Positions 53,307 to 62,935 of a stretch of 64,000 bases of DNA are shown here, in pieces. The stretch spans positions 124,001 through 188,000 of the forward strand of contig CAJJCX010000004.1 in NCBI GenBank assembly GCA_905182815.1, given 5' to 3'. Source of the stretch: an uncultured Candidatus Thioglobus sp. Lineage in GTDB: Bacteria > Pseudomonadota > Gammaproteobacteria > PS1 > Pseudothioglobaceae. The translations under genes and the position numbers were made by a program. The notes under the pieces were generated by a model that ran no database searches, was not told the DNA's origin, and worked only from the letters and a program-made list of their open reading frames with translations. How positions within the stretch are numbered: the stretch's first letter is position 1; each line of letters opens with the position of its first letter.

Positions 53307-54128
53307 ATGCCTCCACAAGATATTAATGATTTAAATAGCTTGCTTCAAGAAAGCTATCCAAGATTAAGCAAAAAAATGAAGTTGATTGCTTTCTATGTAA
53401 TTGATCAGCCACAAAACCTTGCAATAAATACCTTGGCGGTTATTGCGTCAGAAATTGGAGTGTACCCTTCAACCTTAGTCCGCTTTGCAAAACACTTTGG
53501 TTTTAGTGGTTTTGCTGAACTACAAGATCTGTTTAAGGTCAAAATTTCACAATCTCCTATTAACTATCGACAACGCATCACGGACGTGAAAAAAGTTACT
53601 GAAACAAGTGTGTCTACAAATAGTTCAAATATCTTTAAAGAAATTACGAGTCGCAATATTGTTGCTACAGAATTACTTTCTGAGCAAATAGATGTTCAGT
53701 TAATAGAAGAAACAGTGAAGGCATTGTGTGATGCTAGAGAAGTAATTTTGTGCGGTACAAATAGAGCCCAACCTGTAGCAAATTACTTTTATTACATGTT
53801 AAACAATCTCGGTATTCGATGTCGTATTGCTAATGATGTAAATGAAGTGGAGAACCTTTCAAATTGGCTTGATGACAAAACAGTATTCATTGCAATTACT
53901 TATAATCCTTACAATACGATGACAACAGAAGCGGTTAAAGAGGCAAAAAATTCAAAAGCAAAGGTAATTTTGCTGACCGATACAGAGCTCAATCCTATTG
54001 CTCATTTAGCAGATTTTTTATTTAGCATTCATGAGGCAGAAATTCATACTTTTAGGTCTTTAGGGGCCACAATGTGTCTCGTTCAGGCTATATGTATATC
54101 AATTGGCTATCATCAACAAGGAAATTAA
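53307..54128 (+). CDS. RpiR/MurR-family regulator (probable inositol regulator)
   Basis: 273 residues. N-terminal RpiR helix-turn-helix: KMKLIAFYVIDQPQNLAINTLAVIASEIGVYPSTLVRFAKHFGFSGFAELQDLF. C-terminal SIS sugar-phosphate isomerase-like domain: REVILCGTNRAQPVANYFYYMLNNLG, VFIAITYNPYNTMTTEAVKEAK, and VILLTDTELNPIAHLADFLFSI. In rhizobia the inositol regulator IolR belongs to this family and represses iol genes. Its place between iolG and iolB supports the same job here; the inverted repeat at 49265-49300 is a candidate site. Confidence 0.88.
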   Translation: MPPQDINDLNSLLQESYPRLSKKMKLIAFYVIDQPQNLAINTLAVIASEIGVYPSTLVRFAKHFGFSGFAELQDLFKVKISQSPINYRQRITDVKKVTETSVSTNSSNIFKEITSRNIVATELLSEQIDVQLIEETVKALCDAREVILCGTNRAQPVANYFYYMLNNLGIRCRIANDVNEVENLSNWLDDKTVFIAITYNPYNTMTTEAVKEAKNSKAKVILLTDTELNPIAHLADFLFSIHEAEIHTFRSLGATMCLVQAICISIGYHQQGN

Positions 54129-54130
54129 AT

Positions 54131-54929
54131 ATGTCACTTTTATCTCGCCCTAAATTAAGTTCAAATGGTTGTTATCAAGACATTACTCCAAAATCAGCAA
54201 ATTGGGATTTTGTTGGATTTAAAGCGTATGAACTGGAGCCTGCAAACTTTAAATTTGATAGAAATCGAAAATGAATCTATGCCTGGTAATTTTATCTGGG
54301 AAGGCCGATATACATGTTGAAGATGAAGAGTTTTATAATCTTGGCGATAGAATGAGCGTCTTTGAAGATCTTAAACCTCATGCGTTATATGTTCCTAATA
54401 ATCATAACAATAACCATTAAAGCATTAACTAAGCTTGAACTTGCAATTGCAGCTGCACCTGGTTTTGGTAATTATCCTGTAAGACATATAAAGCCTGAAG
54501 AAATGACTAATGAGGTGCGGGGAGAAGGAGCTAATACAAGGTCTATTTGTAATATCTTGCCGAGAACAAGATGAGGCTGATAGCCTTTTGGTTGTTGAAG
54601 TTAAAACTCCTGCAGGTAATTGGTCGAGCTATCCACCTCATAAACATGACTCAGACAACATTCCAGTTGAAACTTATCTTGAGGAAACCTATTATCATCG
54701 GATTAACCCATCGCAAGGTTTTGTTTTCCAGCGAGTCTATACTGATGATTTGTCTATTGATGAAACTATGGCAGTAGAAGATAAATGTGTTGTATTAGTT
54801 CCATCTGGATACCATCCTGTTGGCGTTCCTTATGGGTATGATTCTTACTATTTAAATGTAATGGCGGGCCCAAAACGTCAATGGATTTTTAAAAATCACC
54901 CCGATCATCAATGGATGTTAGATAAATAA
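54131..54929 (+). pseudogene. iolB: 5-deoxy-glucuronate isomerase, four single-base insertions
   Basis: Isomerises 5-deoxy-glucuronate in inositol breakdown. Cupin fold, about 265 residues when corrected. Start SLLSRPKLSSNGCYQDITPKSANWDFVGFKAYELEP, middle NLGDRMSVFEDLKPHALYVP and AAAPGFGNYPVRHIKPEEM, C-terminal PPHKHDSDNIPVETYLEETYYHRI with the metal-binding His-Lys-His and EETYYH, and NVMAGPKRQWIFKNHPDHQWMLDK. Removing one A at each of about 54249, 54277, 54407 and 54564 gives one continuous frame. All four are extra A. Start lies 2 bases after the regulator stop; the stop overlaps iolC (TAATG). Confidence 0.88.
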
Positions 54930-56837
54930 TGAAAGCACTTGATGTTATTTGCCTAGGGCGCGCTGCAGTAGATTTATACGGGCAACAAATTGGATCTACT
55001 CTTGAAGGTATGGGGAGTTTCGCAAAATATCTTGGAGGCTCTTCTGCAAATATTGCTTATGGCTCTTCAAAACTTGGGCTAAAGTCTGCAATGATCTGCA
55101 GAGTTGGTGATGAGCATATGGGAAGATTTGTGCGGAATGAATTAGCAAGTGTTGGCGTTGATGTTTCGCATGTTGTCACAGACAAAGATCGATTAACAGC
55201 TTTAGTTGTCCTAGGGATACAAAATAAAGACACTTTCCCGCTTATTTTTTATCGAAACGATTGCGCTGATATGGCAGTTGACATAAAAGACTTTTCAGCC
55301 GAATTTATCGCTAGCAGTAAAGCGCTTTTAATTACAGGGACACACTTTTCTTCTGACAATACATATAAGACAAGTATGAAGGCTATTGAGTTCGCTAAAG
55401 CAGGGGGCACTCAGGTAATTGTAGACATCGATTATCGGCCTGTTTTATGGGGTTTAACAGGACTGGGTGATGGGGAGTCTCGTTTTATTGCAAGCGCTGA
55501 TGTAAGTAAGCACATACAAACTATACTACCTTATTGTGATGTAATTGTGGGCACTGAAGAGGAGATACATATTGCTGGTGGAAGTGAAGATACAGTTACT
55601 GCTTTAAAGAAAGTTCGAAGCTAAGTGATGCCATTATTGTTTTAAAACTTGGGCCATTGGGATGCACAGTAATTAGTGGTGATATTCCAAATAACTCAGG
55701 TGAATTTGAAGTTATCAAAGGTAATAAAGTAGATATATTAAATGTTCTGGGTGCTGGCGATGCTTTCATGTCTGGATTTTTGCGTGGTTATCTTGAGAAA
55801 TGAAAGTCTTGAAAAAAGTGCCAATTATGCAAATGCATCTGGAGCTCTAGTGGTCTCTAGACATGGTTGTGCTCCAGCGATTCCAGGTGAGCAAGAGCTC
55901 TTTTATTATCTAGATAATGCGCATAATATTCCAGATCCAAGTCAAGACAAAGAGCTTAATCATCTTCATAGAGTTAGTTCAAGAAGCATTGCTCGATCTG
56001 AGATTTTTGGCTTCGCTTTTGATCATCGTAAACAGCTCTATGACCTGGCAGATTAATTGTGGAGAGAGCCCTAAGCGAGTAGTTAAGCTAAAAAATTTAT
56101 TTTTGAATTCTATTGAAGAGACTATTAAGAGAAGTAATATTGATGAGAATAGTGTGGGTGTATTAATCGATGACACTTATGGTGAAGAAGCGCTTCACTC
56201 TATTGCTGAAAAGTCATGGTGGATTGGAAGGCCTGTGGAGCTTCCAGGCTCTTGTCCTTTAGAGTTTGAGGGAGGAGGATCGATTGGATCGAAACTCCAG
56301 TCTTGGCCACTTACGCATGTTGTAAAGTGCTTGATGTTTTATCATATCAATGATCCTATTGAATTGAGGTTAAAGCAAGAATCGAAAATTATAGAGCTCA
56401 ATTCTGCTTGTATTCAAAGTGGACATCAATTGTTATTAGAGATCATTCTACCTGGGGACTTGGAAGAGGATGAATCAACTATTCCACAAATACTAAATAG
56501 GCTTTATGGTCTTGGTATCAAGCCGGATTGGTGGAAATTGCCAGCACTGAAAGACAAGTCATGGGAGCAAGTGAGCGATGTGATATTACAAAATGATGCG
56601 CACTGTGAAGGTGTGTTATTATTAGGTCAATCAGCATCTATGGATGCTGTAAAAAGTTCTTTTGAGGATGCCTCAAAACATAAAATTTGCAAAGGTTTTA
56701 CTGTTGGTAGGACAATTTTTTATGAGCCAGCCAAGCAGTGGATGGAAAAAAAGATAAGTGATCAAGAGTTGATTGATTTAGTGTCCAATAATTACATAGA
56801 ACTAATTAAATCTTGGAAAAAATATAGAGAGGAGTAA
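54929..56837 (+). pseudogene. iolC: 5-dehydro-2-deoxygluconokinase fused to DUF2090 aldolase-like domain, three frameshifts
   Basis: N-terminal PfkB kinase (IolC): LDVICLGRAAVDLYGQQIG, AKYLGGSSANIAYGSSKLGL, RVGDEHMGRFVRNEL, DIDYRPVLWG, catalytic LGAGDAFMSGFLRG. C-terminal DUF2090 domain: SEIFGFAFDHRKQLYDLAD, VGVLIDDTYGEEALH, GRPVELPGSCPLEFEGGGSIGSKLQSWP, FTVGRTIFYEPAKQW. Such fusions are known in inositol operons and are thought to join phosphorylation with cleavage of the product (IolJ role). About 636 residues. Breaks: missing T near 55623, extra G near 55796, extra T near 56055. Sequence on both sides stays conserved. Confidence 0.87.
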
Positions 56838-56842
56838 AGACT

Positions 56843-58699
56843 ATGAAAACAGTCAGACTAACAATGTCACAGGCTATCGTTAAATATTTATCAGCCCAAT
56901 ATATAGAGATTGACGATGAAATACATCCATTATTTGCCGGAGTTTTTGCTATTTTTGGACATGGCAATGTTGCTGGAATGGGTCAGGCATTGTCAGAGTG
57001 TGAAGAGTGGCTTCCTACATTTCGTGGCCATAGTGAGCAAGGAATGGTTCATTCAGCAATTGCTTATGCAAAGGCTAATAATAGACAAAGAATGATGGCT
57101 TGTACAAGTTCAATTGGACCTGGCGCAACTAATATGATTACATCTGCAGCATTAGCCCATGTAAATAGACTGCCAGTGTTATTGTTGCCTGGTGATTATT
57201 TTGCAAGCCGCACTCCAGATCCTGTTCTTCAGCAACTAGAAGATTTCTCAGACCCTACAGTCAGCGTTAATGATTGCTTCAGGCCAGTTAGTCGATATTT
57301 TGATCGAATTATGAGGCCCGAGCAAATAATTAATAGTTTACCTGTGGCAATTCAAACACTGCTAGACCCAGAAAATTGTGGCCCAGTAACTTTATCTTTG
57401 CCTCAAGATGTGCAGGCTGAAGCATTCGATTATCCTGAAGAATTCTTTACTCAAAAAACTCACTCAATTCGCCAGATTAAACTTGATGATGCTGAATTAG
57501 ACCATGCAATAGAGTTGTTAATTAAATCAAAAAAACCTTTAATAATTGCAGGTGGAGGAGTTCATTATGCTAAGGCCTGTGAGGACTTACAACATTTTGC
57601 CAAACAACACCAAATACCAGTTGCAGAGACATCTGCTGGAAAAGGTGCCTTGGCTTGGGACCACTCTAGCTATGTTGGTGCTATTGGGGTTACCGGATCA
57701 AATGCAGCAAATAATATGGCTAAAAAGGCAGATTTAGTTTTGGCTATTGGTACACGCTTAAATGATTTCAATTCTGGCTCCAGAGCGTTATTTTCAAGCA
57801 CAACTATAGTGCAGTTAAATGTAGCCCGTTTTGATGCAATAAAACACAATGCATTGCCATTATGGGGCGATGCAAAGCTTGGAATTCAACAATTAGATAC
57901 GAAGCTATCTGATTGGAAAGCGAGTCAAGAATGGAAAGACTTAGCGCATGAAGAAAGCAGTAAATGGAATAACTATTACGATGAAATAACTTCAATAAAG
58001 AGCACATCTAAAACTATGGATTCACTGCCAACTGACGCCCAAGTTTTGGGAGAGTTAAAGCGAAATGGAAAGGCGACAGATATAGTTGTTTGTGCTGCAG
58101 GAAGTCTTCCTGGTGAACTTCACAAGCTTTGGAGGACTGAGCAAACGGGCGGCTATCATGCGGAGTATGGATTTTCTTGTATGGGCTATGAAATAGCTGG
58201 CGGTCTTGGCGTAAAAATGGCTGAGCCTGAGCGAGAAGTAATTGTTCTTGTAGGAGATGGGTCATATTTGATGCTTAATTCAGAATTAGCAACAAGCGTA
58301 ATGTTGGGACAAAAAATAATTGTAGTTGTTTTAGATAATCGAGGTTTTTCTTGTATTAATCGACTGCAAAATGCAACTGGAAACCGATCATTTAATAATT
58401 TATTGAAGGATTGTGAAAGTATTGATGACGGCCATCCAAATGTCAATTTTGCGCTTCATGCGCAGTCTTTAGGAGCGAACTCTGAACATATTGAAAATAT
58501 TAATGAATTAGCTTCAGCTCTGGAACGTGCCCGTTTATCTTCAAAATCTTATCTTATTAGCTTAGTGACTGATTCTCATAAAATAAGTCCAGAAGGTGGA
58601 TGTTGGTGGGAGGTTGCCGTTCCTGAGGTTTCGTCAAATAAAAATGGCGATGAAGTCTATAACTCTTATAAGAAAGGGAAAAAACAACAGCCTTATTAA
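56843..58699 (+). CDS. iolD: 3D-(3,5/4)-trihydroxycyclohexane-1,2-dione acylhydrolase
   Basis: ThDP enzyme opening the inositol ring to 5-deoxy-glucuronate. 618 residues, usual length. VRLTMSQAIVKYLSAQYIEID, GVFAIFGHGNVAGMGQALSE, FRGHSEQGMVHSAIAYAKANNRQRMMACTSSIGPGATNM with the ThDP glutamate in the first, then YFDRIMRPEQII, VGDGSYLMLNSELATSV with the Mg/ThDP site (GDGSYLMLNSE) and NATGNRSFNNLL. Starts 5 bases after iolC. Intact, unlike its two upstream neighbours. Confidence 0.95.
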   Translation: MKTVRLTMSQAIVKYLSAQYIEIDDEIHPLFAGVFAIFGHGNVAGMGQALSECEEWLPTFRGHSEQGMVHSAIAYAKANNRQRMMACTSSIGPGATNMITSAALAHVNRLPVLLLPGDYFASRTPDPVLQQLEDFSDPTVSVNDCFRPVSRYFDRIMRPEQIINSLPVAIQTLLDPENCGPVTLSLPQDVQAEAFDYPEEFFTQKTHSIRQIKLDDAELDHAIELLIKSKKPLIIAGGGVHYAKACEDLQHFAKQHQIPVAETSAGKGALAWDHSSYVGAIGVTGSNAANNMAKKADLVLAIGTRLNDFNSGSRALFSSTTIVQLNVARFDAIKHNALPLWGDAKLGIQQLDTKLSDWKASQEWKDLAHEESSKWNNYYDEITSIKSTSKTMDSLPTDAQVLGELKRNGKATDIVVCAAGSLPGELHKLWRTEQTGGYHAEYGFSCMGYEIAGGLGVKMAEPEREVIVLVGDGSYLMLNSELATSVMLGQKIIVVVLDNRGFSCINRLQNATGNRSFNNLLKDCESIDDGHPNVNFALHAQSLGANSEHIENINELASALERARLSSKSYLISLVTDSHKISPEGGCWWEVAVPEVSSNKNGDEVYNSYKKGKKQQPY

Positions 58700-58701
58700 A
58701 T

Positions 58702-59883
58702 ATGAACAAAGAAGCTTTAAAATCAACTAATAGCCAAGTTTTTTTCAGTGAGTCTGATATAAATTATGATGACCTAAAGAAAGTCTGCTCTCAAAAAACT
58801 CTAAAAAAGGACTACCCATTATCCGAATCAGTTATAAATAATGTGGTCGTTTATGATGCAAAAAACTTTACTTCATTTATTGGAAATAAAGAAAAAGAAA
58901 AAGAACTAAAAACTGAGTTATTTCATGCCTTAGAAAGTGGCCCAGGGGTTTTTGTTATTCGCAATCTTTATGAACATGAAGTTTTAGATCAGAGCAATAG
59001 GATTTTTGAGAAAATTACTCAAAAAGAGATTGGAACTAGCAATGACCATTTCGCTTCTGGAACAAATACAAGGATATGGAATAGTTTTCAAAAAGTTGCG
59101 TTGGAGGATCCTGATGCATTTATTAGTTACTATTCAAATGATATTTTAAAGTTAGTTGCAGAGTCCTGGTGTGGGCCAAATTCTCAAATGACTGCGCAAG
59201 TTAATATTGTAAGACCTGGCGGTGAAATGCAAAAACCACACCGTGATTATCATTTAGGGTTTCAAGAAAATAAAGTTGTTGAGCTGTTTCCTATTTCAGC
59301 TCATCGCCTTTCAAACTATTTAACTCTGCAAGGTGGGGTCGCACACACCGACATGCCTTTAGAAACTGGGCCCACGATTGTTTTGCCTTATTCGCACCAC
59401 TTCGACTTAGGTTACCTTGCCTGGAGAGACAATGCATGTACTGAATTTTTTAATACGAATGCAGTTCAAAATCAAATGAATAAAGGCGATGGTATTTTTT
59501 TTAATCCTGCTTTATTGCATGGAGCTGGGTCCAACACTTCAAATGACTTTCATAGGATCGGCAACCTTTTACAAATTTCATCTCCTTTTGGTAAGACTAT
59601 GGAGAGTATAAATTACATTAAAATTCTTAAGCGTATTTACCCATTCCTACTGGAGCATTCAATTAAAAAAACTCTTTCAGAAAAACTAATTGAGAATGTC
59701 CTTATTTGTGCAACAGATGGCTATGCATTTCCTACAAACCTTGACTATGATCAAAATTCAAACTCTAAGTTGCAGGGCATGAGCATGTTTGAACTTACTA
59801 AGCAATCACTTCTAGATTTAGTTAGTCTAGAGGAATTTAGTTTAAAGCTTTTGGAGCTTCAGCAATTTAGACTTGCTGATTAA
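58702..59883 (+). CDS. Phytanoyl-CoA dioxygenase (PhyH)-family protein
   Basis: 393 residues, an Fe(II)/2-oxoglutarate dioxygenase by motif: the iron triad is readable as His180-x-Asp182 in MQKPHRDYHLGFQE and His273 in NPALLHGAGSN, with the 2-oxoglutarate Arg285 in NDFHRIGNLLQ. Its start is 2 bases after iolD, so it belongs to the inositol operon. It is not a known step of inositol breakdown. It might hydroxylate or demethylate an inositol derivative (for example an O-methyl or deoxy inositol) before the core pathway. That is inference from place alone. Confidence 0.82.
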   Translation: MNKEALKSTNSQVFFSESDINYDDLKKVCSQKTLKKDYPLSESVINNVVVYDAKNFTSFIGNKEKEKELKTELFHALESGPGVFVIRNLYEHEVLDQSNRIFEKITQKEIGTSNDHFASGTNTRIWNSFQKVALEDPDAFISYYSNDILKLVAESWCGPNSQMTAQVNIVRPGGEMQKPHRDYHLGFQENKVVELFPISAHRLSNYLTLQGGVAHTDMPLETGPTIVLPYSHHFDLGYLAWRDNACTEFFNTNAVQNQMNKGDGIFFNPALLHGAGSNTSNDFHRIGNLLQISSPFGKTMESINYIKILKRIYPFLLEHSIKKTLSEKLIENVLICATDGYAFPTNLDYDQNSNSKLQGMSMFELTKQSLLDLVSLEEFSLKLLELQQFRLAD

Positions 59884-59913
59884 ATAATATTAACAATAAT
59901 TTGGAGAAGTAAG

Positions 59914-60820
59914 ATGAGTGTAAAAATTGGTGTTAGTCCGATTTCATGGACTAACGATGATATGCCTGAACTGGGCAAAGATACTACAGTAGAGCATTGC
60001 TTAACAGAGGGAAAACAAGCCGGTTATCGTGGATTTGAATTAGGAGGTAAGTGGCCTAAGGATTCGGAAATACTTACGACCATTATTTGATAAATATAGT
60101 ATGGACGTAGTTTCTAGTTGGTTTTGTGGGGGCTTATTAGCAGACAGTCTTGAAGATGAGATAGAAAGAATAACACCACACATGAATCTTCTTAAAGATA
60201 TGGGGACGGAAGTAATTGTTTATTGTGAAATGGACTCTTGTGTTCATGGAGATATTAGTTCGCCACTCTCAAAACGCCCTATCCTTGATGATGGACAATG
60301 GGAAGAGTGGACTGAAAAGTTGAGTCAGCTAGCTAAATATACTTTGTCGAATGGAATGAAGCTTGCTTATCATCATCACATGGGAACAGTTGTTCAAATC
60401 GAAGAAGAAATAGACAAGTTAATGGCTATGACAACTACTGATCTTGGTTTAGTATTTGATACTGGTCATTTAATTTATGCTGGTGCTGATCCTTTAGAAG
60501 TTTATAAAAAACACAACGATAGAGTTATGCATATTCACTGTAAAGATGTTCGAGGTGAAATATTAAACCACTCACTAGATACTGATTCAAGTTTTTTAAA
60601 CTCAGTTTTGAGTGGGGTTTATACAGTTCCTGGGGACGGCGATTTTAATTTTTCTGAGCTATTTAAAATGGTGGGCGAAGCCAACTTCAGTGGCTGGGTA
60701 GTTGTAGAGGCTGAACAAGACCCGGCTAAGGCCCACCCATTAACCTATGTGACAATGGGGTATAAAAATATTAAAAGTTACTGTGAAAAATTTGGAATTC
60801 AAATAGAGGAAAGAGAATGA
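59914..60820 (+). pseudogene. iolE: Inosose (2-keto-myo-inositol) dehydratase, one frameshift
   Basis: Dehydrates 2-keto-myo-inositol, second step of the pathway; xylose-isomerase-like TIM barrel, about 301 residues. VKIGVSPISWTNDDMPELG at the start, GYRGFELGGKWPKDSEIL, then the break at about 60074 where one extra A (CTTACGACC) precedes RPLFDKYSMDVVSSWFCGGLL. The rest is intact: YHHHMGTVVQ, FDTGHLIYAGADP, HIHCKDVRGEIL, VPGDGDFNFSELF and VVVEAEQDPAKAHP, with the metal Glu/His/Asp residues. A GGAGAAG Shine-Dalgarno precedes the ATG. Overlaps the following IolG-like gene by 4 bases. Confidence 0.92.
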
Positions 60821-61941
60821 AAACTATTGGTGTAGGAGTTATTGGTACTGCTTTTATGGGCAAAGCCCATTCTATTGCTTATGCAGCAGCTGGGAGTGTT
60901 TTTGGTGATGGCTTAAGGCCTAGTTTGGAGATGATTTGTGATTACAACTCTGAAAGAGCTGAAGTGATGCGAACTGAAATGGGATTCTCTCGTTGCACCT
61001 CTGATTGGATGGATGTGGTCAATGACCCAAAGGTCCAGTTGATTTCAGTATGTGTTCCCAATTCGCTTCATAAAGAAATTTCAGTAGCTGCTCTCAAACT
61101 TGGTAAGCATGTTTGGTGTGAAAAGCCTATGTCAACTAATTTAGCAGACTCTGAAGCTATGCTCGCAGCTGCTCAAGCTAGCAATGCACAAACTATCTTA
61201 GGCTACAACTATACTCAAAATCCTGCTGTTCAAAGTGCTAGAGAGCTCATTGAAGAAGGCGCTATAGGTCGAGTAATTGGATTTCATGGGATTTATGATG
61301 TTGATAATGAAGCTGATCCAGATAGACCTCATTCATGGCGTATGAATCGTGAAGCTTCTGGCTCTGGTGCAAATGCTGATGTTATGTGTCATTTAGTTAG
61401 TATGGCTCACTATATGACGGGTAGTTCAATAACTCGCCTAGTGGGAGATTACGATACAGTCCACAAAGAGCGTTCGGATCCAGAGAATCCAGGACAAACA
61501 TTGCCAGTTGATAACGATGATGTCTGTACTGCATTGGCCCACTTTGAGAGTGGAATCAAGGGGACATTGCGCGTCAGTCGAGTAGCATGGGGAAGAAAGT
61601 GTGGATTAAGTTGGGAAATACATGGCTCTCAAGGCATGATTTGTCATGACCAAGAGCGTTTAAATGAAGTTAAGCTTTATACAAGAAGTGATGATCCAAG
61701 ACAGGAGGGCTTTAAAACAATATTGAGTGGCCCAGCGCAACCACCATATGATGCGTTTTTACCCAATGCAGGCCACAGTCTTGGCTTTATTGATGTAAAG
61801 GTTTGTGAACTTAAACATTTACTTGATTCAATTGAAACGGGTCAGCCAGTATGGCCAAACTTTGCCGACGGTTTAAAAATCGAAAAAGTCATGGATGCAA
61901 TAGACCGTTCTGCAATGACTGGAAAGTGGCTGGATGTCTGA
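60817..61941 (+). CDS. Gfo/Idh/MocA oxidoreductase, second inositol dehydrogenase-like
   Basis: 374 residues, longer than IolG. Rossmann GVGVIGTAFMGKAHSIAYAAAG, VCVPNSLHKEISVAALKLGKHVWCEKPMSTN, GYNYTQNPAVQSARELI, and the active-site DVMCHLVSMAHYMTGS; the C terminus has KGTLRVSRVAWGRKCGLSWEIHG and FADGLKIEKVMDAIDRS. Likely oxidises or reduces another inositol isomer (scyllo- or chiro-) or a related keto sugar. Coupled to iolE (ATGA overlap) and followed by a second kinase and IolB-like gene. Confidence 0.85.
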   Translation: MKTIGVGVIGTAFMGKAHSIAYAAAGSVFGDGLRPSLEMICDYNSERAEVMRTEMGFSRCTSDWMDVVNDPKVQLISVCVPNSLHKEISVAALKLGKHVWCEKPMSTNLADSEAMLAAAQASNAQTILGYNYTQNPAVQSARELIEEGAIGRVIGFHGIYDVDNEADPDRPHSWRMNREASGSGANADVMCHLVSMAHYMTGSSITRLVGDYDTVHKERSDPENPGQTLPVDNDDVCTALAHFESGIKGTLRVSRVAWGRKCGLSWEIHGSQGMICHDQERLNEVKLYTRSDDPRQEGFKTILSGPAQPPYDAFLPNAGHSLGFIDVKVCELKHLLDSIETGQPVWPNFADGLKIEKVMDAIDRSAMTGKWLDV

Positions 61942-61955
61942 AACAAAACTATCAC

Positions 61956-62933
61956 ATGATGCAATATAAAGAAAATCGATTATATGATGCCTTGGTCGTG
62001 GGACGAGCTGGCCTTGATCTGTATCCACAGCCTGTAGGAAGTAAAACTCGCGATGCAGAATTATTTGCTAGTGATGTGGGCGGTTCTGGGGCGAACATTG
62101 CAATAGCTATGAAGCGTGCAGGTGGTAAAGTAGGTCTTATCTCTGCCTTGTCTGACGATCCAGTTGGTGAATTTGTTCGGCTGCGTCTTGAAATTGAAGG
62201 TATTGATTTGCAGATGATGCAAACAACTTATGGTGATGAGAGGACTAGTTTAGCAATTGCTGAAGTGCGCCAAGAGGACTGCGAAGTAGTAATATATCGT
62301 AATAATCCTGCTGATCTTCAAATTGTCTGTAATGAAGATGTAAAACTTGCAATTACTCAAAGCCAAAATCTAATAATAACTGGCACCAGCTTAATTGAAG
62401 CTGATTCACGAAAACAAACTTTGAAAATGATGGTTCATGCTCAAAAAAATGACTGCAAAGTATGGCTAGATCTAGATTACAGGCCATGGAACTGGCCTGA
62501 TCAGAAAACTACCCGTTTTGTTTATCAAGAGGCTGCAGGATTAACAAATGTATTAGTTGGCAACGAAGAAGAATTTAAAATCCTTCAAGAAGATATAAAT
62601 ATACAGGTTAAACAATGTGTTGCAAGCAATCAGGTAATGATTCTTAAGCGGGGCAAGAGTGGCTGTAGTCTTTTTTTTGGTAAAGATCGGCTTGATACGG
62701 GAATTTATAATTTACCCGCACTTAAACCATATGGTTCTGGTGATGCTTTTTTAGGTAATGTGATAATGAATTATATGTCCTCTAGAGACTGGCAACTAGC
62801 TATTGAATCTGGGAGCGCTGCTGCAGCTATAGTGGTATCAAAACAAGGCTGTGCGAGCGCTATGCCAAAAATGGAAGAAATTGAGCTGTTACAAAAACAG
62901 ATAATAATCAAACCAAAAACAATTTGGAGTTAA
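61956..62933 (+). CDS. PfkB-family kinase, IolC-like without DUF2090
   Basis: About 325 residues from the ATG pair at 61956/61959. YDALVVGRAGLDLYPQPVGSKT, DVGGSGANIAIAMKRAGGKVGLISALSDDPVGEFV, LDLDYRPWNWPDQKTTRF, TNVLVGNEEEF and the catalytic GSGDAFLGNV near the C terminus. Close in layout to the kinase half of iolC but a single domain and clearly different in sequence. Expected to phosphorylate a 5-keto-2-deoxy sugar acid or similar. It stops 2 bases before the IolB-like gene. Confidence 0.87.
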   Translation: MMQYKENRLYDALVVGRAGLDLYPQPVGSKTRDAELFASDVGGSGANIAIAMKRAGGKVGLISALSDDPVGEFVRLRLEIEGIDLQMMQTTYGDERTSLAIAEVRQEDCEVVIYRNNPADLQIVCNEDVKLAITQSQNLIITGTSLIEADSRKQTLKMMVHAQKNDCKVWLDLDYRPWNWPDQKTTRFVYQEAAGLTNVLVGNEEEFKILQEDINIQVKQCVASNQVMILKRGKSGCSLFFGKDRLDTGIYNLPALKPYGSGDAFLGNVIMNYMSSRDWQLAIESGSAAAAIVVSKQGCASAMPKMEEIELLQKQIIIKPKTIWS

Positions 62934-62935
62934 AT

